Notes: generated by a model from the letters alone, not told the origin. Positions 17,296 through 28,959 are shown, counted from the stretch's first letter. The stretch: DNA of 64,000 nt from Acuticoccus sp. MNP-M23 (GCF_031195445.1 NZ_CP133480.1:3340501-3404500); one strand, 5' to 3'. A program made the numbers and translations.

Positions 17296-19059
17296 TCAGG
17301 CGTTCTCGGACCCGCGCGGGCCGGCGACCGAAGCTGCCAGCGTGCGTCCGGCAACGCCGGGCTCCCGCGAGCCGGTGTTTGCCAGCGCCGCCCGCAAGGC
17401 GGCTGCATTTTTCACCGGGTGCACGTCGAGGCTCGATGTGCGGCCGCGCACGGTGATCTGCGCCACGTCGAAGGCGCTTGCATCGACACCGGCAAACGCC
17501 ATCGTCGCGCCGGAGGCCACCATGGGCACGCCATAATCCTTGGTGGCGCTTTCCAGCCGGCTGGCGATGTTGACCGTGTCGCCGAGGGCCGTCAGTCCCT
17601 CGCCGGCACGTCCGGTGCCCACACGCCCCAGAATGGCGGGGCCGGCGTGGATGCCGATGCCGATGCGAAGCGTCTCGCCAAGCTGCGCCTGAAGCTGGGC
17701 GTTCAACGTCTCGATCTCGTCGATCATCTCAGCCGCGCTCGTCAGCGCCTGACGCGCGCCGACTTCGGCCGATGTGGTGACCCCGTAAAGGGCCATCACC
17801 GCATCGCCGATGAACTTGTCGACGATCCCGCCGTTGCGGAAGACAATCCGGCTCATCAGTTGCAGATATTCGTTGAGGATGAACATCACGTCGAAGGCAA
17901 GGCGCCGTTCCGACAGGGCGGTAAAGCCGCGCAAATCCACGAAAAGCACGGCGACGGGCTGTTCCACGCCCCAGCGGTAGCTGTCGGTGTTGACGTTTGC
18001 GACACCGCTGACGTCCCGCGCGGGAAACATCGGGTGCACCGTGAGGTTGGTGCGGGGGCGCAGCTGGCAGGCAAGCCGCACGTCGGGCGTTGCGCGGATC
18101 CGTTCGAGCACGGCGCGCTCGGCGGCATCGGGCGGGGGAAGCGTGTCGAGCCCTTCCTCGATCCTGGTGCGGCAGGTGGAGCAGCGCGCCCGCCCCCCGC
18201 AGACCGACGTGTGGGGAATGCCGTGCTGACGGCTGATTTCCAGTAGCGTCAATCCGGGCTTGGCCAGAACCGTCCGCTGGCCGGGATAGGTCACCGAAAC
18301 GCGCCCGCGCGAAAACAGGCCCAGCGTGCCCGCCAGTGCGACCAGCAAGGTGGCGGCAATGGTGGCCAGAATGATCTGGCGGCCGGTGTGGATGATGGGC
18401 GTGGACCATGCGACGGCCTCGCGGGTGAGGTCGGCCGTGCCGGCGCCGGTGAGCGCGATCCGGCGCGCCCCCTCGATCCAGCCGAGGCTGGCCAGCACCG
18501 GCACCAAAACGGCAAGCGTGAGGAGGAGGGGCATCGCCCGCTTGTACCAGGACTTCAGCCGCAGCCAGTAGCGCAGGCCGATGACGGCATGAACCCACAC
18601 CACAAACAGGAGAACGGTCTGCCAGGTGAGGAGCCCCGGCCAGAAGAGCTCCAGCACCGCAAAATAGGAATTTGAGATGTCGAACCAGTCGTGGAGGCCG
18701 CGGGTGCCGACCACATGGTCGATGAGCATCACCGGGATGATGAGCCCGAGGACAAGCTGCAACGCTTCGGGGATGGGGATGCGCCAGGTGCGCCGCCGCG
18801 CTGTCTTGTAAAGGGCGAGCGCGGCATGGACCGCCAGCGCCCCGTAGAGAAGCACTGTGCCGACATCGGTGTGCCAGATCGCCCGGCGGACCGCCCCCAC
18901 AGCTTCCATGACCTCCACGCTGTAAAGCCCCAGCGCATGGTTGAGGTAGTGGGTGAGCACGAAGGCAAACAGCACCAGCCCGGAGGCCAGGCGAAGGCGC
19001 TGGACCCAGGACCCTTTTGCCGCGTTCCGGTCCGGTGCCAATACTGAAGTTTCTGTCAA
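17296..19059 (-). CDS. cyaC: Membrane redox-type adenylate cyclase with 2Fe-2S domain (CyaC-like)
   Basis: A 587-aa class III adenylate cyclase making cAMP. A six-helix N-terminal anchor (about residues 20-250) has many helix histidines (H37, H41, H63, H78, H115, H157), resembling the diheme cytochrome b anchor of succinate dehydrogenase. A plant-type ferredoxin domain (about 253-340) follows, with C287-x5-C293-x2-C296 and C331, then the cyclase domain (about 365-540) with metal Asp D375 and D419, and N497/R501. This is the architecture of Sinorhizobium meliloti CyaC, a quinone/redox-responsive cyclase. The TTG at 19059 is chosen because GGAG lies six bases upstream; a GTG lies at 19074. The long frame to 19140 is not needed. 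Monocistronic; converges on the fsr remnant. Confidence 0.87.
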   Translation of the reverse strand: MTETSVLAPDRNAAKGSWVQRLRLASGLVLFAFVLTHYLNHALGLYSVEVMEAVGAVRRAIWHTDVGTVLLYGALAVHAALALYKTARRRTWRIPIPEALQLVLGLIIPVMLIDHVVGTRGLHDWFDISNSYFAVLELFWPGLLTWQTVLLFVVWVHAVIGLRYWLRLKSWYKRAMPLLLTLAVLVPVLASLGWIEGARRIALTGAGTADLTREAVAWSTPIIHTGRQIILATIAATLLVALAGTLGLFSRGRVSVTYPGQRTVLAKPGLTLLEISRQHGIPHTSVCGGRARCSTCRTRIEEGLDTLPPPDAAERAVLERIRATPDVRLACQLRPRTNLTVHPMFPARDVSGVANVNTDSYRWGVEQPVAVLFVDLRGFTALSERRLAFDVMFILNEYLQLMSRIVFRNGGIVDKFIGDAVMALYGVTTSAEVGARQALTSAAEMIDEIETLNAQLQAQLGETLRIGIGIHAGPAILGRVGTGRAGEGLTALGDTVNIASRLESATKDYGVPMVASGATMAFAGVDASAFDVAQITVRGRTSSLDVHPVKNAAALRAALANTGSREPGVAGRTLAASVAGPRGSENA

Positions 19060-19318
19060 TTCGATCTCCAACACCCTATCGCGGTCAACGATAGCGGCGC
19101 CCCGGCCAGCCATCGGACAGGGCAACCGGCCCCGACGCACGGCGCGCCGTACCGATCACCGAACGCCCGATCAAACACAATCGCACGGCCGGCACGAGAT
19201 GCGCGCCGGAATGGCAGCCCTGTCCGTTCCGGCGCGGCGGGCGCACGAGCGACCGGCAATCGCTCGCCGGTGCCTCGGGGCATTGTCGTGATGCTTGTTT
19301 GTCCGCCGCAAGCGCGAC

Positions 19319-20086
19319 CTAGTCGTGGTTTGCCACGTTGAGCCGGTGGGAGGCGAGGAGCTTGGTGTCCGTCACCTTCCAGGGGCCGACCTTCACTTTG
19401 TAGGGGGCCGCGAGACCTGCCTTTTCGATCCGCTGAGCGTTCTTGTGGTAGACGCGGATCATCCGCTGGCCGGGTGCGATCGCGTCGGCGCTCTTGCTGC
19501 CATAGTCCGGGTTGGGCATCGTCAGGTGTTCGCCGTAGTCGAAGTCATAAACGTCCAGCGCGACGGCATTCCAGCTCACGAACTCGGCGATGGTGCCGAA
19601 GCCGATCTTCCGGCCTTTCATCTCGACGTCGCTGTGGAGCTGGAAGCCTCGCAGGGAGGTGAAAAGGTCCCGCTCCTCGTCCGTGCCGGACATCTGGATG
19701 CGGACGATCTCCACGCCCGATCCGATTTCGCAGAGCGACTCGTAGCTCATCGCAATCTTCGAGATGCCGTCCCATCTCTTGTCGTCCAGCCGCGGGACGA
19801 GCCCGGCCCATTTCGTGGCCTTGCCGATGCGGGCTTTCTTCTCACTGAGGAAGACATCCCGGTGATATTGGAGCGTCGCCGTTACCTTGAAATAATCTTG
19901 CAGATAATTGGGGGCGGTAAAGGTGACGGTCGCGCCTTTGATTTTATTCGTCAGATAAGTTTTCAAGAGTTGGGCTGAAAGCGGGGTCTTTCCCTTGACC
20001 GTTTTCTTGGCCACTGCCGCGGCGAGGCGCAAATACCAAGCATGAACCTTTTTGACGTCATAATTCGCCAACACATCGTCTGACAT
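19319..20086 (-). CDS. Unknown 255-aa protein, second gene of a two-gene unit
   Basis: I do not recognise this protein. It has no signal peptide or membrane segment, is rich in Lys, Asp and aromatic residues, and looks like a folded alpha/beta protein (FKVTATLQYHRDVFLSEKK, VEIVRIQMSGTDEERDLF, VALDVYDFDYGEHLTMPN). The ATG at 20086 has GAAGG about nine bases upstream. It begins 27 bp after the stop of an exported 144-aa protein on the same strand, so the two are probably co-transcribed. The upstream 5' part is more A+T-rich than the surroundings, possibly a sign of transfer. Function not inferred. Confidence 0.6.
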   Translation of the reverse strand: MSDDVLANYDVKKVHAWYLRLAAAVAKKTVKGKTPLSAQLLKTYLTNKIKGATVTFTAPNYLQDYFKVTATLQYHRDVFLSEKKARIGKATKWAGLVPRLDDKRWDGISKIAMSYESLCEIGSGVEIVRIQMSGTDEERDLFTSLRGFQLHSDVEMKGRKIGFGTIAEFVSWNAVALDVYDFDYGEHLTMPNPDYGSKSADAIAPGQRMIRVYHKNAQRIEKAGLAAPYKVKVGPWKVTDTKLLASHRLNVANHD

Positions 20087-20113
20087 GAAAAATCACCTTC
20101 TTGAAATAAATGG

Positions 20114-20548
20114 TCACTTCGATTGAAGCCTTTCGGTCAGCTCGCTGGCCACGGGCACGGTGGCGCAGTCGTGGCCTGACCCCTCGAAAACCGTGATGGT
20201 GACGGCGGTCAGAGGCTCAGCAAAAAGCGCCGTCGCCTCGGTGATCGCGCCGGTCGGCGAAAACAGGACGCTGGATTCAGCGTCCGCCGCCTCCGCCGAA
20301 CCTGCCGGGACCGCCTTCAGCACGATCGCGAGTGCCTCCGGGCTGGGGGCGCAGGCCGGCTGTGCGTGGACCAGAACGTCATCGCCGGTGGATTGGGTGG
20401 TGAAGGCCAGCGGCTTGAGTTGCGCATCCAGCGCCGCGTCGAGGCGCGATGCCCAGAGCGCCGCCGCGGTCTCACCGCTCCATGCTGGCACAGATGAAAG
20501 AGCGCAGGGCAGGGCGAAAGCGATGGTGAAAAACAACGAGAAATTCAT
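20114..20548 (-). CDS. Unknown exported 144-aa protein
   Basis: A small secreted or periplasmic protein that I do not recognise. A Sec signal (FSLFFTIAFALPCALSSVPAWS, hydrophobic residues about 3-20) is followed by a mature Ala-rich domain with two Cys (in PACAPSPEA and HDCATVPV) that could form a disulfide in the periplasm. ATG 20548 is the natural start given the signal peptide. It is first in a presumed two-gene operon with the 255-aa gene. The 5' flank is A+T-rich with possible promoter sequence, but none is clear. It ends with LTERLQSK. Confidence 0.6.
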   Translation of the reverse strand: MNFSLFFTIAFALPCALSSVPAWSGETAAALWASRLDAALDAQLKPLAFTTQSTGDDVLVHAQPACAPSPEALAIVLKAVPAGSAEAADAESSVLFSPTGAITEATALFAEPLTAVTITVFEGSGHDCATVPVASELTERLQSK

Positions 20549-20621
20549 TTTGAAAGCTCGCTTAAAGTATAAATACTAAGACCATCAATTCAAGTTGGTG
20601 GTGGGGCGGAGGATTGTCAAA

Positions 20622-20650
20622 TAAAAAGGGCGGCCCTGAGGCCGCCCTTT
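20622..20650 (-). terminator. Rho-independent terminator of clpB
   Basis: On the minus strand an 11-bp perfect stem (AAAGGGCGGCC with GGCCGCCCTTT) and a four-base loop are followed by TTATTTG. It lies 25 bp after the clpB stop. Confidence 0.9.
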
Positions 20651-20675
20651 GTTGGGAGAAACTTGACCGCCGGCC

Positions 20676-23279
<2,604 letters not shown>

Positions 23280-23683
23280 GTGAACCTCCACGTGCCCGGC
23301 GCCCCATGTGTGGCAGCGTCGGATTGTGACAGGACACGGTGCTTGTTAAGGCCACCGCGGGCACCGCCATGCGGCCGGCGCCTTTTGTTAGATAATGTGC
23401 GGTGCGCCGGGTTGAAGGGCTTTTCGCGCGCGGCCGGACGATTCAGGCGCTTTGGCTTGCCCAATGCGACCGCTGGATTAAAGTAGCCGGCTTATACGTT
23501 TTCAGCACGCAAGCGGGGTTCGCGCCTGACCAATCGAAGGGTATACCTGACTTACAGGCGCCGTTCGCTCGACGGTGAACTCTCCCGGACAGTTGCCACT
23601 GGCCGAGAGTGGTTTGTCGCCCATGGAAATTGCCATCCGGTTCGGCCTGTTTTCTCCACCTGCAAAAAAGTGTCCGCTGTCGA
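23280..23683. promoter_or_regulatory. Divergent intergenic region, clpB and pcs
   Basis: About 400 bp without a supported gene between clpB (leftward) and pcs (rightward). It must contain both promoters. I looked for a CTTG/CCCCAT-type heat-shock promoter on the clpB side and did not find a convincing one; TTCAAC and TATCTA on the minus strand around 23394-23421 are a weak housekeeping candidate. A GTG at 23609 would extend pcs by 25 residues. Confidence 0.3.
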
Positions 23684-24385
23684 ATGCGCCTAAAAGCCTA
23701 CTCCGTGCATATATTCACCGCTACCGGCGCATCGCTTGCCATGCTCGCATTGCTGGAAGCCGCGCAGCAGGATTGGGCCATGATGGCGATCTGGCTGGCC
23801 GTCGCCTTCGTCGTAGACGGGATCGATGGCCCTCTCGCCCGCCGCTACGACGTTCACACCCATGCAGAAGTGATCGACGGCACTCTGCTGGACCTCATCA
23901 TCGATTTTCTGACCTATGTGATGATCCCCGCCTACGCCCTTTATGGGTCGGGCTTGCTTCCGGGGTGGACCGGCTGGTTTGTGGTTCTTCTCATCCCTTT
24001 TGTCTCATCGCTGTATTTCGCTGATACAAGGATGAAGACGGAGGATGCTTCGTTTCGAGGCTTTCCGGGATGCTGGAACATGGTGGTTCTGGCATTGCTG
24101 GTGATCCAGCCCGAGTGGGAAGTGATCTTCGGCCTTGTGCTGCTCTTGTCCGCTGCTCAGTTCTTGAAGCTGCGGTTTATTCATCCGGTGCGCACGTCAC
24201 GCTGGCGGATCGTGTCATTGCCGGTGGCACTGATCTGGACAGGCTGCATCGCTTATTCGGCGTGGTTCGATTTCGCCTCGATGTCGGTGCTGACCGGGAT
24301 CGTGGGGGTGACGTCGGCCTATTTGCTGCTTGCGGGGATCGCACAGCAGCTCATTTACGGGTCGCGGCGCGGCGCGCTGATGTAG
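23684..24385 (+). CDS. pcs: Phosphatidylcholine synthase
   Basis: A 233-aa inner-membrane CDP-alcohol phosphatidyltransferase that condenses CDP-diacylglycerol with choline to make phosphatidylcholine, the pathway typical of rhizobia. The family motif D-G-x2-A-R-x(n)-G-x3-D-x3-D is present as DGIDGPLARR and DGTLLDLIID. Other Pcs-like segments are AYSVHIFTATGASLAMLALLE, FVSSLYFADTRMKTED, GFPGCWNMVVLALLVIQ and HPVRTSRWR. Seven or eight membrane helices are visible. The start is uncertain: ATG 23684 gives the family N-terminus (RLKAYSVHIF), while GTG 23609 adds a tail with no family resemblance. It is not linked to other choline genes here. Confidence 0.88.
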   Translation: MRLKAYSVHIFTATGASLAMLALLEAAQQDWAMMAIWLAVAFVVDGIDGPLARRYDVHTHAEVIDGTLLDLIIDFLTYVMIPAYALYGSGLLPGWTGWFVVLLIPFVSSLYFADTRMKTEDASFRGFPGCWNMVVLALLVIQPEWEVIFGLVLLLSAAQFLKLRFIHPVRTSRWRIVSLPVALIWTGCIAYSAWFDFASMSVLTGIVGVTSAYLLLAGIAQQLIYGSRRGALM

Positions 24386-24484
24386 GGCGGCAACGGGCCG
24401 GAGGTCAGCGTCGGCGCGTTTGTCCGGTCCGCAGTGTCCGCCTGGCGCACGAAAGCCACCGGCGATCGGTGCGCCGGTTGAAAA

Positions 24485-24510
24485 CGCCCCCGCAGTCTCC
24501 CGCGGGGGCG
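24485..24510 (-). terminator. Rho-independent terminator of ohr
   Basis: A 9-bp G/C-only stem (CGCCCCCGC, 24485-24493, with GCGGGGGCG, 24502-24510) and an eight-base loop. On the minus strand it is followed by TTTTC, so it fits the leftward ohr gene ending eight bases away. Confidence 0.82.
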
Positions 24511-24517
24511 CAAAAGC

Positions 24518-24946
24518 TCAAACCACAGTCAGCCGCACGTCCACATTCCCGCGCGTCGCGTTGGAATAGGGGCAGACCTGATGGGCGGCTTCGACCAGCT
24601 TTTCCGCGTCTGCCTTGTCGACGCCGGGCAGGCTGATTTCCAGCGCGACATCAATGCCGAAACCGCCTTCGGAGCGGGGGCCGATGCCGACGTCACCCTT
24701 CACGGACGCATCGTCGGGCACCTTCACGTAATCGCCGCTGGCGGAAACCGCCTTCATGGCGCCGAGGAAGCAGGCCGAGTAGCCGGCCGCAAACAGCGCT
24801 TCGGGGTTGGTGCCGGAGCCACCGGACCCGCCCAGCTCCGTGGGGGTGGACAGCTTGACGTCGACAACGCCGTCGGCGCTTTTCGCGTGGCCTTCGCGCC
24901 CGCCGGTGGCGGTTGCGGTGGTGCGGTATTTCACATCAGTCGGCAT
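24518..24946 (-). CDS. ohr: Organic hydroperoxide resistance protein
   Basis: A 142-aa OsmC/Ohr-family peroxidase that reduces organic (fatty acid) hydroperoxides using a Cys pair and lipoyl partners. The reactive and resolving cysteines are C59 (YSACFLGAM) and C125 ([10 protein letters not shown]), with R17 and E49 in the expected places, matching Xanthomonas Ohr numbering within one or two residues. The ATG 24946 is set by AAGGAGG four bases upstream; the upstream extension is rejected. Ohr is normally controlled by OhrR, but no MarR regulator lies here. A terminator directly follows. Confidence 0.94.
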   Translation of the reverse strand: MPTDVKYRTTATATGGREGHAKSADGVVDVKLSTPTELGGSGGSGTNPEALFAAGYSACFLGAMKAVSASGDYVKVPDDASVKGDVGIGPRSEGGFGIDVALEISLPGVDKADAEKLVEAAHQVCPYSNATRGNVDVRLTVV

Positions 24947-25173
24947 GGAGCCTCCTTCTTTCGCAAGGTGCGCCGCGGCGGCCTTCATGGCATGCCGCAG
25001 CAGGATTGCCCCTCGCGGGGACAACCCGGTCGAAACCCGCATATAGGCGTGCGCATCGCAATTGCCGCTCCTTCGGTGCAATCCGGCACCATTTGGGCGA
25101 AAATGTTTTCGGGAACGGCGTGGTCGCTCGGCGGTTAAGGGTAGGGCTAATCATTTAACAGGCAAGTTTTTCA

Positions 25174-25883
25174 ATGGTCCCCGACTGGCTTCACGTCCTT
25201 TCGATCATCTCGCTGATCGCAGGCTTCGCCTCGGCGCTGGTGAGCGTCATCGACGAGATCCGCGATCCGCAGCACATGTGGATCATGAACATCGTCTGGC
25301 CGGCTGTGGCGCTGTTCGCCAGCATTCTCGCGCTCGCCTTCTACTTCCGCTACGCCAAGCGCGCGGCGAAAAGCCGGATGGGGCGAGACGACGACGAGGA
25401 AACCCCCTTCGCCATCAAAGTCGCGACCGCGCAAGCCACTGCGGCAGCGGCTGCACGCTGGGCGACATCGTTGCCGAATGGCTGGCCTTCTTCGTGCCGG
25501 CCGTCGCGGTCTGGTTCGGCTGGCAAAGCGTGTTCGCGGACAAGATCTTCGCCGTCTGGGGGCTCGATTTCGTCATCGCGTTCGTCTTCGGCATTGCCTT
25601 CCAGTATTTTGCCATCAAGCCGATGAGCGACCTTTCGGTGGGGGCGGTCCTCGTCAAGGCGCTGAAGGCGGACGCGCTTTCGCTTCTCTCGTGGCAGGTG
25701 GGCATGTACGCCTTCATGGCGCTCGCCCACTTTGTGCTGTTTGAAGGGGTGCTCGGCGTGTCCCTTGCGGTAAACAGCGCCGAGTTCTGGTTCATGATGC
25801 AGATCGCGATGCTGTGCGGCTTCGTCACCGCCTACCCGGTGAACTGGTGGCTGATCCGCGCCGGCATCAAGGAAGCGATGTAG
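25174..25883 (+). pseudogene. DUF4396 membrane protein, frameshifted
   Basis: Two consecutive frames together make one DUF4396-like membrane protein of about 236 aa. Frame one (ATG 25174) has two hydrophobic helices and a charged loop to FAIKVATAQ; the other frame resumes with SHCGSGCTLGDIVAEW, the family's Cys/His hallmark, and then four helices to GIKEAM. Reading across needs one extra base near 25428-25434 (a single missing base). Frame one after that point turns into a Ser/Arg-rich shadow. It is either a recent pseudogene or an assembly/sequencing error, since both halves are otherwise well preserved. Its function is unknown. The convergent pdxH ends 4 bp downstream. Confidence 0.75.
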
Positions 25884-25886
25884 TCC

Positions 25887-26507
25887 TCAGGGGAAGAGCC
25901 GTTGCACACGCCACTCGCCAGCCGCGCCGTCGCGCGCAAAGGCGAAGCGATCGTGCAGCCGGTAGGCCCCGTCCTTCCAGAACTCGATGGCAGACGGGAC
26001 GACGCGGAAGCCCGACCAGTGCGGCGGGCGCGGCACGTCATCGCCATAAGCGGCATCGCGCTCGGTCACGCGGCGCTCCAGCTCTGCCCGGTCAGGCGCC
26101 GGGCGGGACTGGTCGGATGCCCAGGCGCCAATCCGGCTGCCGCGCGGGCGGGACGCGAAATAGGCGTCGGCCTCCTCGGCGCTCACGGGCGACACCTCGC
26201 CGCGCACGCGCACCTGGCGGCGCAGGCTTTTCCAGTGAAACAGCAGCGCTGCCTGTGGATTGACCGCAAGCTCGACCCCTTTTGCGCTCTCAAGATTGGT
26301 ATAGAACACGAAGCCGGAGGCGTCGTGACCCTTCAGGAGAACCATGCGCACATCAGGCAAGCCGCTTGCATCAGCGGTTGCCAGAGCCATGGCATTTGCG
26401 TCATTGGGCTCTGTGGCGGCGGCTTCCTCGAGCCACGCCGTGAACAGGGCGAACGGGTCCGGGGCTTGCCCGGATTTCAAAGTGGTGTCGTCTAGGGTCG
26501 CGTTCAT
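25887..26507 (-). CDS. pdxH: Pyridoxamine/pyridoxine 5'-phosphate oxidase
   Basis: A 206-aa FMN enzyme that makes the active cofactor pyridoxal phosphate (salvage and DXP-dependent synthesis). Family segments are [51 protein letters not shown] (FMN-binding Lys/Arg), ASDQSRP, and the C-terminal [17 protein letters not shown] followed by RLHDR and RLFP. The length agrees with the family (about 200-220). ATG 26507 is the only reasonable start. It is transcribed away from the dnaJ-like gene, starting 100 bp from it. Confidence 0.95.
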   Translation of the reverse strand: MNATLDDTTLKSGQAPDPFALFTAWLEEAAATEPNDANAMALATADASGLPDVRMVLLKGHDASGFVFYTNLESAKGVELAVNPQAALLFHWKSLRRQVRVRGEVSPVSAEEADAYFASRPRGSRIGAWASDQSRPAPDRAELERRVTERDAAYGDDVPRPPHWSGFRVVPSAIEFWKDGAYRLHDRFAFARDGAAGEWRVQRLFP

Positions 26508-26610
26508 GGTCGGCTCACACTACATAGTGGTGTTGTTGCTTGGAATGGATTGAATGCCGCACGGGTGCGCTGGAGAAACGGCGGACCGGCGAGCACAAGA
26601 ATGGAACCGG

Positions 26611-27606
26611 ATGGCGCGAGATCCTTACACCGTACTGGGCATTTCGAAATCAGCCTCCGAGGCTGAGATCAAGTCTGCATATCGCCGGCTGGCCAAGCGG
26701 TACCACCCGGACACAAATCCAGATCCCAAAGCGCAGGAACGCTTCTCCGAAGTCAATGCCGCACACGAGATCCTGGAAGACAAGGACAAGCGCCGGCAGT
26801 ACGACCGCGGCGAGATCGACGCTGCCGGCCAGCAGAAATACCAGAGCGCAGGCTTTGGCGGCGGTGCGGGCGGCGGGGCGCCGGGCGGCGATCCGTTTGC
26901 AGGCTTCGGCGGCTTCGGCCGTGGCGGGGCCGGCGGCGGGCGCTCCTACCGCTTTTCCACCGATGGCGGCGGTCCGAGCGGTGTCGACGAAATTCTGCGG
27001 GAATTCATGGGCGGCGGGGCAAGGCGCGAGGCGCCGGGCTTTGGCCAGGCCGGGGCTGGCGGCGGGGCTGGGGCGCCGCGCGGCGAGGACCTTGAGGTCA
27101 TCGTCACCGTCACGCTGGAGGATCTTGCCAGCCAGGACAAGCTGCGCGTTTCGCTGCCCACGGGCCGCACCGTGGACGTGCGTCTGCCCGCCGGGGCAGA
27201 GCCGGACCAGCAGATCCGCCTGCGCGGCCTTGGCAACGAGAGCGCTGTGGGCGGTCAGGCCGGCGATGCCATCCTGACCCTGCGCATCGCCTCGCACCCC
27301 ATGTTCACGCGCGACGGTGCGAACCTGAAGCTCGAGCTGCCCATCACCCTTTACGACGCGGTCCTCGGCGCCAAGGTGCGTGCGCCGACGCTGGGCGGAT
27401 CGGTCAACGTCACCGTGCCCAAGGGGTCATCGGGCGGCAAGACGCTGCGGCTGCGCGGGCTCGGCCTGCCGTCGAAGACGGGCGCCAAGGGGGACCTCCT
27501 CGTCACCCTCCAGATCGACCTGCCGCACGAGCTGCCCAAGGATTTCGTGGAGCTGATGGAGCGTTGGCGCGAAGACGAGCCCTACCAGCCCCGCAGCGCC
27601 GGCTAG
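26611..27606 (+). CDS. DnaJ C-terminal-domain (CbpA-like) co-chaperone
   Basis: A 331-aa J-domain protein that stimulates DnaK ATPase. The J domain (residues 4-68) has the HPD motif at H32-D34 (RYHPDTN). A Gly/Phe-rich linker (about 78-165) follows, then the two beta-barrel peptide-binding domains (from LEVIVTVTLEDL) with RIRLRGLG-like QQIRLRGLG and KTLRLRGLGLP. The Cys-rich zinc domain of true DnaJ is absent, so CbpA/DjlB type is most likely. ATG 26611 is preceded by GGA; ATG 26601 is out of frame. It converges with the lysE gene, their stops sharing the tetranucleotide CTAG. Confidence 0.92.
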   Translation: MARDPYTVLGISKSASEAEIKSAYRRLAKRYHPDTNPDPKAQERFSEVNAAHEILEDKDKRRQYDRGEIDAAGQQKYQSAGFGGGAGGGAPGGDPFAGFGGFGRGGAGGGRSYRFSTDGGGPSGVDEILREFMGGGARREAPGFGQAGAGGGAGAPRGEDLEVIVTVTLEDLASQDKLRVSLPTGRTVDVRLPAGAEPDQQIRLRGLGNESAVGGQAGDAILTLRIASHPMFTRDGANLKLELPITLYDAVLGAKVRAPTLGGSVNVTVPKGSSGGKTLRLRGLGLPSKTGAKGDLLVTLQIDLPHELPKDFVELMERWREDEPYQPRSAG

Positions 27607-28211
27607 AGCATCAGCGCCGGGTAGAGCGAAGCCACCAGCAGCGCCGCCATGGTGAAGTTGAAGATCCTCAGGCGGCGCTGGTTGGAGAGCCAGCGCCGCA
27701 GGATGGTGCCCATCAGCGTCCACAAGACGTTGGCCGGCAAGCCGAACACGCAAAACAGCAGCGCCACCCGCAGCACCGACACGAGCGTGTGCTCGGGCGC
27801 ATAAAGTGTCATCGCCGTCATGCCGAAGGCCCAGCCCTTGGGGTTCACCCACTGGAACGCGGCAGCCTGCAAAAAGGTGATGGGCTTGGCTTCCGCCTCG
27901 GTGCCGGCGTCAGGCGGTGCGGCGCGGGCAATCTTCAGTGCCAGGTACAGAAGGTAGGTGACCGAGACTACCTTCAACACGGTGAAGAGCACCGGAACCG
28001 CGTCGAACACCACCATCAGGCCGACACCCGCCAGCGTCGCCATCACCGCAAACCCTGTTGCGATGCCGAAGATGTGGGGCAGCGTGCGCCGCAAGCCGAA
28101 ATTTGCGCCCGACGCCATCACCATGATGTTGTTGGGGCCGGGGCTGAGCGTGCCGACCAGCGCAAACCCGGCAAACGCCAGAAAGACTGAAGTCTCCACC
28201 ATTGTCTCCAT
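27603..28211 (-). CDS. LysE/RhtB-family amino-acid exporter
   Basis: A 202-aa, six-helix inner-membrane exporter of the LysE superfamily (RhtB/LeuE type). Landmarks are the N-terminal FALVGTLSPGPNNIMVMASG with the conserved SPGPN, GIATGF in TM2, KVVSVTYLLYLALKI, and FQWVNPKGWAFGMTA. The start could be ATG 28211 or ATG 28202 (GGAG close to the latter); the two differ by three residues. The longer frame to 28244 is not supported. Substrates are probably amino acids (homoserine, threonine, leucine-like), but this cannot be read off. Its stop shares four bases with the convergent co-chaperone gene. Confidence 0.87.
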   Translation of the reverse strand: METMVETSVFLAFAGFALVGTLSPGPNNIMVMASGANFGLRRTLPHIFGIATGFAVMATLAGVGLMVVFDAVPVLFTVLKVVSVTYLLYLALKIARAAPPDAGTEAEAKPITFLQAAAFQWVNPKGWAFGMTAMTLYAPEHTLVSVLRVALLFCVFGLPANVLWTLMGTILRRWLSNQRRLRIFNFTMAALLVASLYPALML

Positions 28212-28398
28212 CGAAGGGGTGGGACTGCCGCAAGCCGGCCGCACGAAACAACAACGGCCGCCCTGGAGGCAGCCGGATTGTCGTGAACACGCACCGAGGC
28301 CGCCAGCTCAGTAAGCCAGCCACCAAATCAGCGCGGGAGCGGATCTTGTTTCCATGCCCACCTTGTACGCCGCGTTGGTGAAGGCCTGCAAGCCGGTA

Positions 28399-28959
28399 TC
28401 AGCGGCCAAGCAGTGTTCCGATCAGCCAGAGCGCATGGGCTTCAAGCCGGGCTGCCGAGATATTGCTGCGCCCGACAGGCTGCGGAATGTGCACGAACAG
28501 GGCGTTGGCGTTGCCGGAGAGTGCCGCCGCATAGGACGCGTTGCAGATGTAGCCCCCCGGCGCGTGGCTGAGCACCACCGGAAAGCCCGCCCGCTGCGCC
28601 ATTGCAACCAGCGCCGCAACCGGCAGCGCCGAGCGGCGCGACATTGGCGGGGCACTGTCCGGCAATCGGCCGGCAGCATCCGGCCGGGGCGAGGCCACCG
28701 GGTGCGCCATGCGCTCATACCGGATCCGGTGGGTGCCGCCTGCAACGCCGAACATCAGAACGGTTTTGGCGCGCACGGCCTTGTCGCGGAATGCGGCGCA
28801 GGCGGCCCATTCGGTGTCGATCAGCCGGGCGGTGACGCCCGAAAGAGCCTTTGCTTCAAGGCTGCGCACAAGGGTGGCTGCGGGGTTGTCGGGCATGCCC
28901 GGAAAGGGGCCGAAGCCGGTGACCAGCAGCCGGGGACGCGATGCGGGCAGCACTGTCAT
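28399..28959 (-). CDS. Pyroglutamyl-peptidase I-like protein (peptidase C15 family)
   Basis: A 186-aa cytosolic cysteine peptidase relative that would remove N-terminal pyroglutamate. The family opening VTGFGPFPGMPDNPA is clear (residues 13-27). Catalytic candidates are E82 (YERMAHP), C139 (GGYICNASY) and H157 (LFVHIP). It is shorter than classic Pcp (about 215 aa), with the central region compressed, so the substrate may differ. The ATG overlaps the meaB stop (ATGA), making it the last gene of the leftward methylmalonyl-CoA locus. I am fairly sure of the family, less of the activity. Confidence 0.78.
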   Translation of the reverse strand: MTVLPASRPRLLVTGFGPFPGMPDNPAATLVRSLEAKALSGVTARLIDTEWAACAAFRDKAVRAKTVLMFGVAGGTHRIRYERMAHPVASPRPDAAGRLPDSAPPMSRRSALPVAALVAMAQRAGFPVVLSHAPGGYICNASYAAALSGNANALFVHIPQPVGRSNISAARLEAHALWLIGTLLGR

